Positions 9,650 to 19,203 of a stretch of 64,000 nt of DNA are shown in pieces (within the stretch, counting starts at the first letter, position 1; each line of letters starts with the position of its first letter). Source of the DNA: Salmonella enterica subsp. enterica serovar Typhimurium str. LT2 (GTDB lineage Bacteria > Pseudomonadota > Gammaproteobacteria > Enterobacterales > Enterobacteriaceae); the NCBI RefSeq assembly GCF_000006945.2, contig NC_003197.2, positions 2,542,001 to 2,606,000 of the forward strand, written 5' to 3'. The notes beneath the pieces were generated by a model that was not told the DNA's origin, made no database searches, and saw only the letters and a list, made by a program, of their open reading frames with translations. Made by a program: the position numbers and the translations under genes.

Positions 9650-10561
9650 TTAAATCCCTGCCCCCTGGCTGAAATGCTCTTCACCAAACACGCCGGTCGA
9701 AAGGTAACGGTCGCCGCGATCGCAGATGATCGCCACCACTATCGCGCCGGGCGTGGCTCGTGCGACGCGTAACGCGCCCGCTACCGCGCCGCCGGAACTC
9801 ACGCCGCAGAAAATGCCTTCACGAACGGCCAGTTCACGCATGGTGTTTTCGGCATCATTCTGATGAATATCCAGCACCTCATCTACCAGCGAGGCGTTAA
9901 AAATGCCCGGCATATATTCCGCAGGCCAGCGTCGAATGCCCGGAATACTGCTGCCCTCTTCCGGCTGTAGGCCAACGATGGTGACCGGTTTTTCCTGCTC
10001 GCGCAGAAAACGCGACACGCCGGTAATGGTGCCGGTCGTGCCCATGCTGGAGACAAAATGGGTGATGCGACCTGACGTTTGCCGCCAGATTTCCGGGCCG
10101 GTGGTCGTGTAGTGGGCGTAGGGATTATCAGGATTATTAAACTGATCGAGCAGTTTGCCCTCGCCTCGTTCAGACATAGCGAGCGCTAAATCGCGCGCCC
10201 CTTCCATTCCCTGCTCTTTAGTGACCAGAATCAGTTCCGCGCCATAGGCCCGCATTGCCGCCCGACGCTCCTGACTCATGTTGTCTGGCATCAACAGCTT
10301 CATGCGATAACCTTTCAGCGCGGCGATCATCGCCAGCGCAATGCCAGTGTTGCCGCTGGTCGCTTCAATCAGGACATCGCCCGGTTTAATTTCCCCGCGC
10401 TTTTCCGCCTCGACAATCATCGATAGCGCCGCGCGATCTTTCACCGATCCTGCCGGATTATTGCCTTCCAGCTTGACCCAGATTTCACTGCCGTTATCCG
10501 GCCCCAGACGTTGTAATTTGACCAGCGGCGTATTGCCGATGGTTTGTTCTAATGTATTCAC
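9650..10561 (-). CDS. cysM: CysM, O-acetylserine sulfhydrylase B
   Basis: 303 residues from a GTG start at 10561 (V/MNTLEQTIGNTPL). This gives the family length; the open frame continues further upstream into the cysA end and is not credible as coding. PLP enzyme making cysteine from sulfide and also S-sulfocysteine from thiosulfate. Lys41 in NPAGSVKDR is the Schiff-base lysine; TSGNTG and GTTGT motifs are present. Last gene of the cysPTWAM cluster, 67 bases after cysA, with a hairpin terminator between them. Confidence 0.96.
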   Translation of the reverse strand: MNTLEQTIGNTPLVKLQRLGPDNGSEIWVKLEGNNPAGSVKDRAALSMIVEAEKRGEIKPGDVLIEATSGNTGIALAMIAALKGYRMKLLMPDNMSQERRAAMRAYGAELILVTKEQGMEGARDLALAMSERGEGKLLDQFNNPDNPYAHYTTTGPEIWRQTSGRITHFVSSMGTTGTITGVSRFLREQEKPVTIVGLQPEEGSSIPGIRRWPAEYMPGIFNASLVDEVLDIHQNDAENTMRELAVREGIFCGVSSGGAVAGALRVARATPGAIVVAIICDRGDRYLSTGVFGEEHFSQGAGI

Positions 10562-10574
10562 GTTTTCAGCTCGT

Positions 10575-10606
10575 AAAAAAGCCCGGTATGCGTAGCGCCA
10601 CCGAGC
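10575..10606 (-). terminator. Hairpin with T-run between cysA and cysM
   Basis: Read on the minus strand, GCTCGGT (from 10606) and ACCGGGC form a seven-base stem with one G-T pair, containing an inner GCG-CTA-CGC stem, followed by TTTTTT ending at 10575. It starts 22 bases after the cysA stop. It should partly uncouple cysM from the uptake genes; read-through or a promoter nearby would be needed for cysM. Confidence 0.75.
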
Positions 10607-10628
10607 GATAACTATACAAATTAACCTA

Positions 10629-11726
10629 TCAGGCCGATTGCGCCAGAGCAAGTTCCTCTTCACGCGTTTCAATACGCTGGTCGCCGTTATACAGACGCGC
10701 TTTTTGCAGTCCAACAAACAAACGCTCGCCGCGAACCGGAACATCCTCACCCGCCATCACCACCGTCAGCGGATCGTGATACCACCCCAGCGGCTGTACC
10801 ACTAACTGTGTATAGTGACCTTTCGGGCTGGCCTCAATGACCTGTACTGGTAGAGGAGAATCCAGGCTGGTGCGGCGGCTAATATCCACCTCCCACGGAC
10901 GCAGGAACAGATCGACCGGCCCCTGGTACGCGGGCGTATAACCCAGCGGCCAGCGATGCGCGCCAACGTGAAACTGCCCGCCGCGGACGGTGCCTGTCAG
11001 GCGGTTCACCTCGCCCATAAACTCCAGTACGAAGCGGGTTGCCGGTTCACGCCACACCCGATCCGGCGCATCAGCCTGTTCGATATTGCCCTGACTCATC
11101 ACCACCACCCGATCCGCCACTTCCGTCGCCTCTTCCTGATCGTGGGTGACAAAGACGCTGGTGAATTTCAGTTCTTCATGTAGCTGGCGCAACCAGCGAC
11201 GTAACTCTTTACGTACCTGGGCATCCAGCGCGCCAAAGGGTTCATCCAGCAGTAGAATTTGCGGTTCCACGGCAAGCGCGCGCGCCAGCGCCACGCGCTG
11301 TTTTTGTCCGCCGGAAAGCTGGGCGGGGAAGCGATCCGCGAGGTGCGCCAGTTGCACCATCTCCAGCAATTGCGTCACTTTCGTTTTAATCGCCGCCGCA
11401 GTTGGGCGGTCGCGTCGCGGCAGCACCGTCAGGCCAAAAGCGATGTTGTCAAACACCGTCATATGGCGAAACAGCGCATAGTGCTGAAACACAAAACCGA
11501 CTTTACGCTCACGCGCGTGCAGGCGGCTAACGTCCGTACCGTGGAAACGAATATGACCGCTGGACTGATGCTCCAGCCCGGCAATAATGCGCAGCAGCGT
11601 CGTTTTGCCGGAACCTGACGGCCCCAACAAGGCAACCATCTGGCCGGAAGGAATATCCAGCGAGATATCATTCAGTACCTGAGTGCGACCAAAGGATTTC
11701 TTAATTCTGGCGATCTCAATGCTCAT
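10629..11726 (-). CDS. cysA: CysA, sulfate/thiosulfate ABC transporter ATPase
   Basis: 365 residues. Walker A GPSGSGKT at 35-42, ABC signature LSGGQKQR, Walker B LLLDEPFGALDA and the switch VTHDQEEA are all present. A C-terminal TOBE-like regulatory domain follows from about residue 240. It powers uptake through CysT and CysW with CysP (or Sbp) as the binding protein. Its start overlaps the cysW end by 11 bases, indicating coupled translation. Confidence 0.97.
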   Translation of the reverse strand: MSIEIARIKKSFGRTQVLNDISLDIPSGQMVALLGPSGSGKTTLLRIIAGLEHQSSGHIRFHGTDVSRLHARERKVGFVFQHYALFRHMTVFDNIAFGLTVLPRRDRPTAAAIKTKVTQLLEMVQLAHLADRFPAQLSGGQKQRVALARALAVEPQILLLDEPFGALDAQVRKELRRWLRQLHEELKFTSVFVTHDQEEATEVADRVVVMSQGNIEQADAPDRVWREPATRFVLEFMGEVNRLTGTVRGGQFHVGAHRWPLGYTPAYQGPVDLFLRPWEVDISRRTSLDSPLPVQVIEASPKGHYTQLVVQPLGWYHDPLTVVMAGEDVPVRGERLFVGLQKARLYNGDQRIETREEELALAQSA

Positions 11727-12591
11727 GATTTTCCTCCTGTTGCGCGCGTTTTTCCTGATTCTCCAGACGCCATTGCAACATGCTCTTCAAAAACAGGGTA
11801 ATAATCGCCATTAGCGTCAACAATGCGGCGGCGGTAAAGGAGCCGACGGTGTTGTAGTCCTGCTCCAGTAATTCAATCTGTAACGGTAGCGATAACGTTT
11901 CGCCGCGAATCGAGCCGGACACCACCGACACCGCGCCAAACTCGCCAATCGCGCGGGCGTTGGTTAACACCACGCCGTAGAGTAGCGCCCAGCGAATATT
12001 CGGCAACGTCACGCGGCGAAACATTTGCCAGCCGGATGCGCCCAGTAAAATCGCCGCCTCATCTTCCTGACTGCCCTGGCTGAGCATCACTGGCACCAGT
12101 TCGCGCACCACAAACGGGCAGGTGACAAAAATAGTGACCAGTACCATCCCCGGCCAGGAGAACATCATTTGCAAATTATGCTCATCCAGCCAGCCGCCCA
12201 ACGGGCCGTTGGAACCATAAAACAGCAGATAAACCAGACCGGCCACCACCGGCGAGACGGCAAAGGGAATATCCAGCAGGGTCAGCAGTAGCTGACGTCC
12301 GGGGAAGTTAAAGCGCGTCACCAGCCACGCCAGCAGAATGCCGAACACCAGATTCACCGGCACTGCGATCAAGGCAATCAACACCGTCAGCCAGATGGCG
12401 TGCAGCATGTCCGGATCGGCCAGATTTTGCAGTACCGGCATTAACCCTTTGCTGAACGCCTGCACGAAGATGTAAATCATCGGCACCAGCAGGATAAACG
12501 CCGAAACCAGCATCCCGACGCCAATCAGAAACCATTTTCCCCAGTTAATGCGGGGGACGTCGTATCGCTTCAATTGAGTCACTTCCGCCAT
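11716..12591 (-). CDS. cysW: CysW, sulfate/thiosulfate ABC permease subunit
   Basis: 291 residues with about six membrane helices and the EAA-type cytoplasmic loop (EDEAAILLGASGWQMFRRVTLP) that contacts CysA. It pairs with CysT to form the inner-membrane channel. It shares one base with the cysT stop (12591) and overlaps cysA by 11 bases. Confidence 0.97.
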   Translation of the reverse strand: MAEVTQLKRYDVPRINWGKWFLIGVGMLVSAFILLVPMIYIFVQAFSKGLMPVLQNLADPDMLHAIWLTVLIALIAVPVNLVFGILLAWLVTRFNFPGRQLLLTLLDIPFAVSPVVAGLVYLLFYGSNGPLGGWLDEHNLQMMFSWPGMVLVTIFVTCPFVVRELVPVMLSQGSQEDEAAILLGASGWQMFRRVTLPNIRWALLYGVVLTNARAIGEFGAVSVVSGSIRGETLSLPLQIELLEQDYNTVGSFTAAALLTLMAIITLFLKSMLQWRLENQEKRAQQEENHEH

Positions 12592-13424
12592 TAATGACCT
12601 ACCACACGTCGACCAAAGCGACTTTGCAAGGTATTGATAGAGAACAGCAGCAGCAAGGATGCCGCAAGGATCACCGAGGCAATGGCGCTAGCGGCCGGGT
12701 AATCAAACTCCTGCAAGCGCACAAAAATCATCAGCGAGGTCACTTCTGTTTTCCAGGCGATATTTCCGGCGATAAAAATCACCGCGCCAAACTCGCCCAG
12801 GCTACGGGTAAAAGAGAGCGCCACGCCGGCAATCAGCGCAGGCGACAGCTCAGGCAGCACGACTTTGCGAAAACTTTGCAGCCGGGTGGCCCCCAGCGTT
12901 TGCGCCGCTTCTTCATATTCCGGCCCCAGCTCTTCCAGTACCGGCTGGACGGTGCGCACCACAAATGGAATACTGGTAAAGGCCATCGCCACCGCAATAC
13001 CGAGCCAGGTATAGGTCACTTTGATATCAAACTGCGCAAGAAACTGACCGTAGAAACCGTTCACTGAGAACAGCGAGGCCAGCGTTAACCCCGCTACCGC
13101 TGTCGGCAGCGCAAACGGCAGATCCATCAGCGCATCCAGCAACGTGCGCCCTGGAAAACGGTAGCGGGTTAAAATCCACGCCATCAGCAGGCCAAACACG
13201 CCATTAAAAATCGACGCTACAAATGCCGCCAGTAGCGTCACTTTATAGGCAGCCACCACCTGAGGGTTGGTCACGACATCCCAGTATTGCGCCCAGCTCA
13301 TCTGTGAGAGCTGCATCACCAGCGCGCTCAACGGCAACAGTAGGATCAGGCAGACAAACAGCAAACTGGTGCCGAGGCTTAACGTAAAGCCGGGCAGCAC
13401 GCGTCGGGAAGAAACGGCAAGCAT
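12591..13424 (-). CDS. cysT: CysT (CysU), sulfate/thiosulfate ABC permease subunit
   Basis: 277 residues, about six membrane helices, with the EAA loop EEAAQTLGATRLQSFRKVVLP. Partner of CysW. It starts on the last base of the cysP stop (13424) and ends on the first base of cysW, so cysP, cysT and cysW are tightly coupled. The gene is called cysU in E. coli. Confidence 0.97.
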   Translation of the reverse strand: MLAVSSRRVLPGFTLSLGTSLLFVCLILLLPLSALVMQLSQMSWAQYWDVVTNPQVVAAYKVTLLAAFVASIFNGVFGLLMAWILTRYRFPGRTLLDALMDLPFALPTAVAGLTLASLFSVNGFYGQFLAQFDIKVTYTWLGIAVAMAFTSIPFVVRTVQPVLEELGPEYEEAAQTLGATRLQSFRKVVLPELSPALIAGVALSFTRSLGEFGAVIFIAGNIAWKTEVTSLMIFVRLQEFDYPAASAIASVILAASLLLLFSINTLQSRFGRRVVGH

Positions 13425-14440
13425 TACTTACGCCCCGCCGCCAACAGTTTGTCCAGCTCGCCGCCGCTGGCAAAGTGCGTTTTCATCACTTCCGGCCAGG
13501 AACCAAACTTTTCTTCCACGCGGAACAGTTCGGTCTGCGGGAATTTATCTGCTTGCTTGCCCATGATTTCCGGGTTATTCACGCGGTAGTAGTAATGGGT
13601 GATGATGGTCTGCGCCTGCGGGCTATACAGCCAGTTCAGGTAAGCTTTGGCGGCTTTTTCTGTGCCGTTGGCCTGCACGTTTTTATCCACCCAGGCAACC
13701 GGGAATTCAGCAAGAATGTTCGTTTTCGGGATCACCACTTCAAATCCCTGGGCTTCATATTGTTTGCGGATATTGTTCACTTCCGACTCAAAACTAATCA
13801 GCACATCGCCCAGACCACGCTCGGCAAAGGTAGTCGTAGCGCCGCGACCGCCGGTATCAAACACTTCGACGTTTTTCAGGAACTGGGTCATAAACTGTTC
13901 GGTTTTGGCTTTATCGCCGCCGTCCGCGTTATCCGCCGCGCCCCATGCCGCCAGATACGTGTAACGGGCGTTGCCGGAGGTTTTCGGGTTAGGGAAAATC
14001 AGCTTCACGTCGGAACGTACAAGATCGCTCCAGTCGTGAATATTTTTCGGGTTTCCCTTGCGCACCAGGAAACCCATCGTGGAATAGAATGGCGAACTGT
14101 TGTTCGGCAGACGGCTTTGCCAGTCGGCAGGGATCAGTTTGCCTTTATCATGAAGAATCTGTACGTCGGTCACCTGATTGTAGGTGACGACGTCTGCCTT
14201 CAGTCCCTGCAAAATCGCCAGCGCCTGTTTTGATGACCCGGCATGAGACTGCTTAATCGTCAGCTTATCGCCGCCGTTATCCTTCGCCCATTGTTGCTCA
14301 AACGGCGGGTTAAGGGCGGCAAACAGCTCGCGGGAGACATCGTATGAGCTGTTCAGCAGCTCCGTTGCCTGCGCCTGCCCTGCCAGTAACAGCATTGCTG
14401 CCAGCGTCAGGGGTCTCTTTTTCAGTAAGTTAACGGCCAT
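13424..14440 (-). CDS. cysP: CysP, periplasmic thiosulfate-binding protein
   Basis: 338 residues. The signal peptide [20 protein letters not shown] is followed by an AQA-type cleavage site near residue 25. The mature protein belongs to the sulfate-binding-protein family and delivers thiosulfate and sulfate to CysTWA. First gene of the uptake operon. AAGGG lies just before the ATG. Two tracts ([21 protein letters not shown]) are typical ligand-contact regions of this family. Confidence 0.97.
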
Positions 14441-14545
14441 TGCGCACCCTTATAAATTTAATGACTTTCTTATGGTCATCATATTTATAACCAGCGCTAA
14501 AGGAGTAACGGTTTTATATACCGTTTGATGATTTGAAAGTTGAAA
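14441..14545 (-). promoter_or_regulatory. cysP promoter region (probable CysB target)
   Basis: The 157 bases between cysP and ucpA are AT-rich near cysP. An imperfect dyad, AACGGTTTTATATACCGTT, lies at 14507-14525, with AT-rich TATAAAT-like sequence between it and the gene. CysB activation of cysP is established knowledge; I cannot place its binding sites exactly from one sequence. Confidence 0.5.
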
Positions 14546-14597
14546 AGGGAATAAGAGAATCCCTCCCCACGCGGCGTGAGGAGGAGACCGGCATCAA

Positions 14598-15389
14598 TCA
14601 GACGCCTACGCTTACGCTTTCAGGCAGGGTACTGCCGCCATCAATGACGTTTTGCGTTCCGGTAAGATAGCTGGACTCATCGGAAGCCAGAAATGCCGCC
14701 AGTTCCCCTACTTCCAGCGGATCGGCAAGGCGGCGTAGCGGAATGGCTTTTGCCATTTCCGTTAATACCGATTCCGGATCGTCAGGGTTAGACTGACGGG
14801 CAATGCTTTCCGCCATCGGCGTTCTTACATAACCGGGGCAAATGGCATTCACACGAATACCGGACTGCGCATACTCTACCGCCAGCGATTTGGTTAAACC
14901 GACAATGGCGGCTTTTGACAGCGCATAGGCCGTTTCACCCGGGTCCGCCACCATATCTCCCGTGACGGAAGACATCATCACAATGCGGCCATCTTTACGT
15001 TTAATCATCTCCGGCAGGACGGCTTTGGTGACGTTCCAGACACCTTTAATATTAATATCAATGTGGAAATCGCGATCTTCTTCACTCATATCGAGGAAGT
15101 TGCCCAGACGGCACACGCCAGCGTTATTCACCAAAATATCAATTCTACCTTCAGTCTCTTTGGCGCGCGCAACCGCCGCCTGCACCGAAGCAAAATCTCT
15201 GACGTCAGCCTTAACGGCAGTGCAGCGATGCCCGCGCCCGCCCAGCTCATCCGCCAGTTTTTCAATCTCATCGGAGATATCCAGCAAGATTAAGTTCGCG
15301 CCGTGGCGTGCGAATACGCGAGCGATCCCTTCGCCAATGCCCTGCGATGCGCCCGTAATCAATGCTGTCTTGCCCGTGAGTTTACCCAT
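14598..15389 (-). CDS. ucpA: UcpA, short-chain dehydrogenase/reductase
   Basis: 263 residues from the ATG at 15389 (MGKLTGKTALITGASQGIGE); an in-frame TTG two codons earlier is less likely because AAGGAG is well placed for the ATG. NAD(P)-binding TGASQGIG, the structural NNAG, and the catalytic Ser-Tyr-Lys set (SSVTG; YALSK) are present. It is a predicted oxidoreductase, linked in E. coli to furfural tolerance; its natural substrate is not known. It lies upstream of cysP on the same strand but 157 bases away. Confidence 0.93.
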   Translation of the reverse strand: MGKLTGKTALITGASQGIGEGIARVFARHGANLILLDISDEIEKLADELGGRGHRCTAVKADVRDFASVQAAVARAKETEGRIDILVNNAGVCRLGNFLDMSEEDRDFHIDINIKGVWNVTKAVLPEMIKRKDGRIVMMSSVTGDMVADPGETAYALSKAAIVGLTKSLAVEYAQSGIRVNAICPGYVRTPMAESIARQSNPDDPESVLTEMAKAIPLRRLADPLEVGELAAFLASDESSYLTGTQNVIDGGSTLPESVSVGV

Positions 15390-15499
15390 TTTCAATGTCT
15401 CCTTTTGAATATGGAGTCTTACACTCCATTAACACTGAAAATACAGTAATAACAAATAAGTGCTGAGGAATAGCTCACTAATTCAGGTAAATATTAGGT

Positions 15500-15525
15500 A
15501 AAAAAATCCCCGCGGAGGCGGGGAT
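15500..15525 (-). terminator. Terminator downstream of yfeX
   Basis: On the minus strand, ATCCCCGC and GCGGGGAT (15518-15525 and 15506-15513) form a perfect eight-base stem with a four-base loop, followed by a run of T to 15500. It lies about 100 bases after the yfeX stop and before the ucpA promoter. Confidence 0.88.
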
Positions 15526-15543
15526 GGGCATTTTTATGCTGTT

Positions 15544-15617
15544 CTGCCTGATGGCGCTGCGCTTATCAGGCCTACCAATCGTAGGTCGAATAAAGCGTTT
15601 GCGCTGCCATCCGACAG
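15544..15617. repeat. REP/BIME element between yfeX and ucpA
   Basis: TGCCTGATGGCGCTGCGCTT with TCAGGCCTACC at 15545-15576, followed by an inverted relative beginning GTAGGTCGAATAAAGCGTTT at 15581. It matches the REP unit at 5254. It lies in the 3' region of yfeX. Confidence 0.8.
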
Positions 15618-15626
15618 GGTTTTACC

Positions 15627-16526
15627 TTATAGCGCTAACAGGCGATCCAGCGACGGCGCAAAATAGTAGCCGCCAGTCACCGGTTTGGTGAAGCGCAGCA
15701 TCGCGTCGCGTTTACCGTCGGTATCGCCGAACATACTCAGAAGCTGCTGTTCGATATTGTGCAGACGTGCGCAGTAAGCGCAGAAATAGAGACCATGAGT
15801 ACCGCTGGCGGTGCCGTATGGCAGGCTCTGGCGCACAATCTTCAGCCCTTTGCCATCTTCTTTGAGATCGACGCGGCTCAGGTGAGATGTTGCCGGACGC
15901 GCATCGCCGTCAATCTCTTCATTGGCTTCTTTGGTACGCCCGATCATCATCTCCTGATCGTGAATACTCATCCGGTTAAGTTGCTTGAGATTGTGTTCCC
16001 AACGCTGCACGAACACATAACTGCCGCCGGCATCCACGCCATCTTTGATCACCGCCACTTCACGGCGCGTCTCTTCGCCCGCCGGGTTCTCTGTCCCGTC
16101 GACAAAGCCGCTCAGATCGCGTTCTTCCACCCAACGGAAACCGTGAACTTCTTCTTTCACGTCGATACAGTCGCCGAAGGCTTCCATCGCCGCCTGGGCA
16201 ACAGAAAAATTCACATCGTGGCGCAGGGAAAGGATATGGATCAGCACGTCATACTGCGTGGCCGGTGCCAGCCCTTTACCATAAGGAATAAAATCTTTCA
16301 GTTCTTCCGCCCCGACGCCGCCACTCAGGGCACGCCAGGTATTGTTGCCAAACGCCACAACGGCCCCAAGATGGGCGTCCGGAAATTTGACTTCGAAGGT
16401 CGCCAGTTTATCGGCAAATGTTCTGCTGGCCGCGCGCAGGGCGTCCAGGTCGCCTTTCACATTGGCTTCAATCCAAATTGCCGCACGGCAATGTTCCGGC
16501 AAAATGCCACTTTGAACCTGAGACAT
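15627..16526 (-). CDS. yfeX: YfeX, DyP-type haem peroxidase
   Basis: 299 residues from the ATG at 16526, which has a strong AGGAGG before it. Dye-decolourising peroxidase family. The distal Asp143 in GFVDGTENP, proximal haem ligand His215 in ATSHLSR, and Arg232 in IVRQSLPYG are all in place. It is a cytoplasmic porphyrinogen oxidase or peroxidase; a claim that it releases iron from haem is disputed. It follows yfeY on the same strand. Confidence 0.95.
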   Translation of the reverse strand: MSQVQSGILPEHCRAAIWIEANVKGDLDALRAASRTFADKLATFEVKFPDAHLGAVVAFGNNTWRALSGGVGAEELKDFIPYGKGLAPATQYDVLIHILSLRHDVNFSVAQAAMEAFGDCIDVKEEVHGFRWVEERDLSGFVDGTENPAGEETRREVAVIKDGVDAGGSYVFVQRWEHNLKQLNRMSIHDQEMMIGRTKEANEEIDGDARPATSHLSRVDLKEDGKGLKIVRQSLPYGTASGTHGLYFCAYCARLHNIEQQLLSMFGDTDGKRDAMLRFTKPVTGGYYFAPSLDRLLAL

Positions 16527-16545
16527 GATTCCTCCTGAAAATGAG

Positions 16546-16567
16546 AATGCCACGCAGTCGTGGCATT
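16546..16567. repeat. Perfect inverted repeat before yfeX
   Basis: AATGCCACG (16546-16554) and CGTGGCATT (16559-16567) with loop CAGT, 20 bases upstream of the yfeX start. It could be a weak yfeY terminator, or an operator or leader hairpin of yfeX. No T-run adjoins it on the coding strand. Confidence 0.65.
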
Positions 16568-16620
16568 AATGGAGGCTATTTTACCTTGTTTTTAAGCGAA
16601 GCGGTTTGTTCAGGCGCAAA

Positions 16621-17196
16621 TTAACGACGCCAGATAATTTTGCGCACGTCCCAGTTTTTTAAGACGTCATCAGGAGGCATTAAGCCTTCCGGTCCGCTCC
16701 ACTCGCCGGAGAAAACATAGCTAATATGCTGACTTCCCTCGGCTTTACATTCGACGCTGGTATGGCTATCGCTGGAAACCGGCTCGCAGTGACCAAACGC
16801 TTTGCTGTAAAGGTCGCTAAACGGCGTACCGATTTTGCCCCCCGCGGCGGTTGGGATATCGCTGTCCAGCACATCAATACGGCTCACGGTTCCCTGCTCG
16901 CCGTTGATCACCATCGCGACACTGTCGCCCTTCATCGCTTCGAAAAAGCGCACCACGTTGCCGTTATCGGTTTTCATACCGCTACGCAGGCGATAATCGC
17001 CATCTAATGCCTCTGCAATAGCCGGCTCTTCCAGCGGCGTGGCGGCGGTCAGCGCTCCCACGCCTTGCTCAGTGACTTCTGTCGAGGAACCAAACCAGTT
17101 CCATGGATTTGCGGCAGACCAGTTGACCGAGGAGAGCGTCGAGCAGCCGGTCACCGCCAGCGGCAGTGCGAGTAAAGTCAAACGCAGCGATTTCAT
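16621..17196 (-). CDS. yfeY: YfeY, predicted lipoprotein
   Basis: 191 residues. The lipoprotein signal peptide has the lipobox LAVTGC, with Cys18 as the lipidated residue. The following Ser suggests outer-membrane sorting. DUF1131 family, reported in E. coli as a sigma-E-dependent gene; function unknown. It is read leftward between yfeZ and yfeX, 61 bases after the yfeZ stop. Confidence 0.92.
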   Translation of the reverse strand: MKSLRLTLLALPLAVTGCSTLSSVNWSAANPWNWFGSSTEVTEQGVGALTAATPLEEPAIAEALDGDYRLRSGMKTDNGNVVRFFEAMKGDSVAMVINGEQGTVSRIDVLDSDIPTAAGGKIGTPFSDLYSKAFGHCEPVSSDSHTSVECKAEGSQHISYVFSGEWSGPEGLMPPDDVLKNWDVRKIIWRR

Positions 17197-17257
17197 CTCA
17201 CTTCCTTTCTTTTATTAATTAACGTTGGTTGGAGTGCGGGTTCGCCAAAAAGTGCCG

Positions 17258-17707
17258 TTATTCTTTCTCAAGGGAAAAACAGGCACGCAAACGTTGATTG
17301 GTTAACAGCCAGATCAGCGCGACGATGTCCGCCAGCAGCAGCGCCAGCCCGACGCCGTTGACCGGGTCGCCACCCAGCCACATCACCGGCAGCCAGCACA
17401 ACGACACCAGTTGAGCAAGGATCAGGAGTCCGCGCAGCCAGCGCCACACACCAGGAACCGCGTCACGCCGCCCGCTGAGTAAAAATGCCACTACCGCCGG
17501 AACGCCGGGCAACAGCCCCAGCCAAAAATTGTCATGGTCGGGATAAAAAAAGTTTAACAAAGTATTACCCTGTCCACGGGATGAACCGGCAATGACAAAG
17601 AGTACCCAGGCGCGCGCCTGAAGTAGCAGTACGCACCAGAACAGAAACGGCAGGCGTAAACGTCCGTGTACATCATAATCGGCTGGATGAAACTCAGTAC
17701 TCTTCAT
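17258..17707 (-). CDS. yfeZ: YfeZ, inner-membrane protein of unknown function
   Basis: 149 residues from the ATG at 17707; a TTG two codons upstream would give 151. Four hydrophobic stretches (about 20-42, 62-78, 90-110, 115-135) mark an integral membrane protein (DUF2919-like). Its start overlaps the end of ypeA by 14 bases, so the two are translated from one message. Confidence 0.88.
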
Positions 17708-18119
17708 CTTCAATCAGGCGTTTACCCAAACTTAGGGCGTCAGAATGCTCATACCCCAGACGTTCATACATGCCCAGCACAACGTCGTTATCATCGCGCA
17801 CCATAATTTGGATTTTCGGACACCCGCGAGCGATGAGTTTTTTTTCCAGCCGGTTAAGCAACGCATTCGCAATGCCGCGCCCGCGGAACTCCGGGTGAAC
17901 GCCCAGGTAATACGCCGAGCCGCGATGCCCGTCATAACCGCCCATTACCGTACCGACGACTTCGCCGCTAACTTCCGCAACGAGGAACAAGCTGACATCG
18001 TGATTCACCTTGCGTTCAATATCCATTTCAGGATCGTTCCATGGACGCAGCAGGTCGCAACGCTCCCAGAGGGTGATCACCTCTTCGAAATCTTCCTGGC
18101 GAAAAACGCGTATTTCCAT
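17694..18119 (-). CDS. ypeA: YpeA, GNAT-family acetyltransferase
   Basis: 141 residues from the ATG at 18119 ([14 protein letters not shown]). The GNAT fold is clear: the acetyl-CoA loop is [14 protein letters not shown], and MYERLGY is the usual C-terminal motif. Such small GNATs often modify protein N-termini or lysines, but the target is unknown. It is divergent from amiA and overlaps yfeZ at its 3' end. Confidence 0.92.
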
Positions 18120-18331
18120 GGTATTCGTTGCCTTTTCGGGTGGAAAAACCAAGATTATGGCGCAAACATCTGATTCAGCCAATATCTGACGCGATGTAGC
18201 GGAAAAAATGGCATAATGGCGATGTGTCACGTATTGAAATGAAAAGTAAAACAATTCTCATCACCAACCGTCGTAACGGATTACGCGATACGATATAACA
18301 TCTTGAACTTAATTTTCACAACTCAGGCCGT

Positions 18332-19201
18332 ATGAGCACTTTTAAACTCCTAAAAACTCTCACATCGCGCCGCCAGGTACTCAAAACAGGTCTGGCGGCC
18401 CTGACGCTGTCAGGTATGTCGCACGCAGTAGCCAAAGAAGAAACGCTAAAAACCAGTAATGGTCACAGCAAACCCAAAACCAAAAAAACCGGCAGTAAAC
18501 GGTTGGTGATGCTCGACCCCGGACACGGCGGCATCGATACCGGCGCGATTGGCCGCAACGGTTCTCAGGAAAAACACGTCGTACTGGCAATTGCCAAAAA
18601 CGTGCGCGCTATTTTGCGAAATCACGGAATCGATGCGCGTTTAACCCGGACAGGGGATACTTTTATTCCGCTGTACGATCGGGTGGAAATCGCCCATAAG
18701 CACGGCGCGGATCTGTTTATGTCCATTCATGCCGATGGTTTTACCAATCCGAAAGCAGCGGGCGCTTCCGTTTTTGCGCTTTCCAACCGCGGGGCCAGTA
18801 GCGCCATGGCGAAGTATCTCTCCGAGCGTGAAAACCGCGCGGACGAAGTGGCGGGTAAAAAAGCCACTGACCGGGATCATCTATTACAACAAGTTTTGTT
18901 TGATCTGGTGCAAACCGATACGATTAAAAACAGTCTGACGCTGGGTTCGCATATTCTCAAGAAAATCAAACCTATACATAAATTACACAGCCGCACTACC
19001 GAACAAGCGGCTTTCGTGGTGCTAAAATCACCGTCAATTCCGTCGGTGCTGGTCGAAACCTCGTTTATTACCAATCCGGAAGAAGAACGCCTGCTGGGCA
19101 CGACGGCGTTTCGCCAGAAAATCGCTACGGCGATCGCCAACGGCATCATCAGTTATTTTCACTGGTTTGATAATCAGAAAGCACACACGAAGAAACGGTA
19201 A
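18332..19201 (+). CDS. amiA: AmiA, periplasmic N-acetylmuramoyl-L-alanine amidase
   Basis: 289 residues. The twin-arginine signal (TSRRQVLKTGLAALTLSG) shows Tat export. The amidase_3 domain has the zinc ligands in DPGHGGID and SIHADGF plus the conserved Glu of VETSFITN. It cuts the stem peptide from muramic acid at the septum and is activated by EnvC. hemF starts two bases after its stop, so the genes are cotranscribed. Confidence 0.97.
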   Translation: MSTFKLLKTLTSRRQVLKTGLAALTLSGMSHAVAKEETLKTSNGHSKPKTKKTGSKRLVMLDPGHGGIDTGAIGRNGSQEKHVVLAIAKNVRAILRNHGIDARLTRTGDTFIPLYDRVEIAHKHGADLFMSIHADGFTNPKAAGASVFALSNRGASSAMAKYLSERENRADEVAGKKATDRDHLLQQVLFDLVQTDTIKNSLTLGSHILKKIKPIHKLHSRTTEQAAFVVLKSPSIPSVLVETSFITNPEEERLLGTTAFRQKIATAIANGIISYFHWFDNQKAHTKKR

Positions 19202-19203
19202 TC

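Noticed and set aside
10562..10750. N-terminal extension of cysM into the cysA 3' end
   Set aside because: It would translate through the terminator hairpin and overlap cysA; the GTG at 10561 matches the family start.
15759..16538. 259-codon plus-strand frame antisense to yfeX
   Set aside because: Covers the catalytic region of yfeX in the other direction; composition is typical of a shadow frame.
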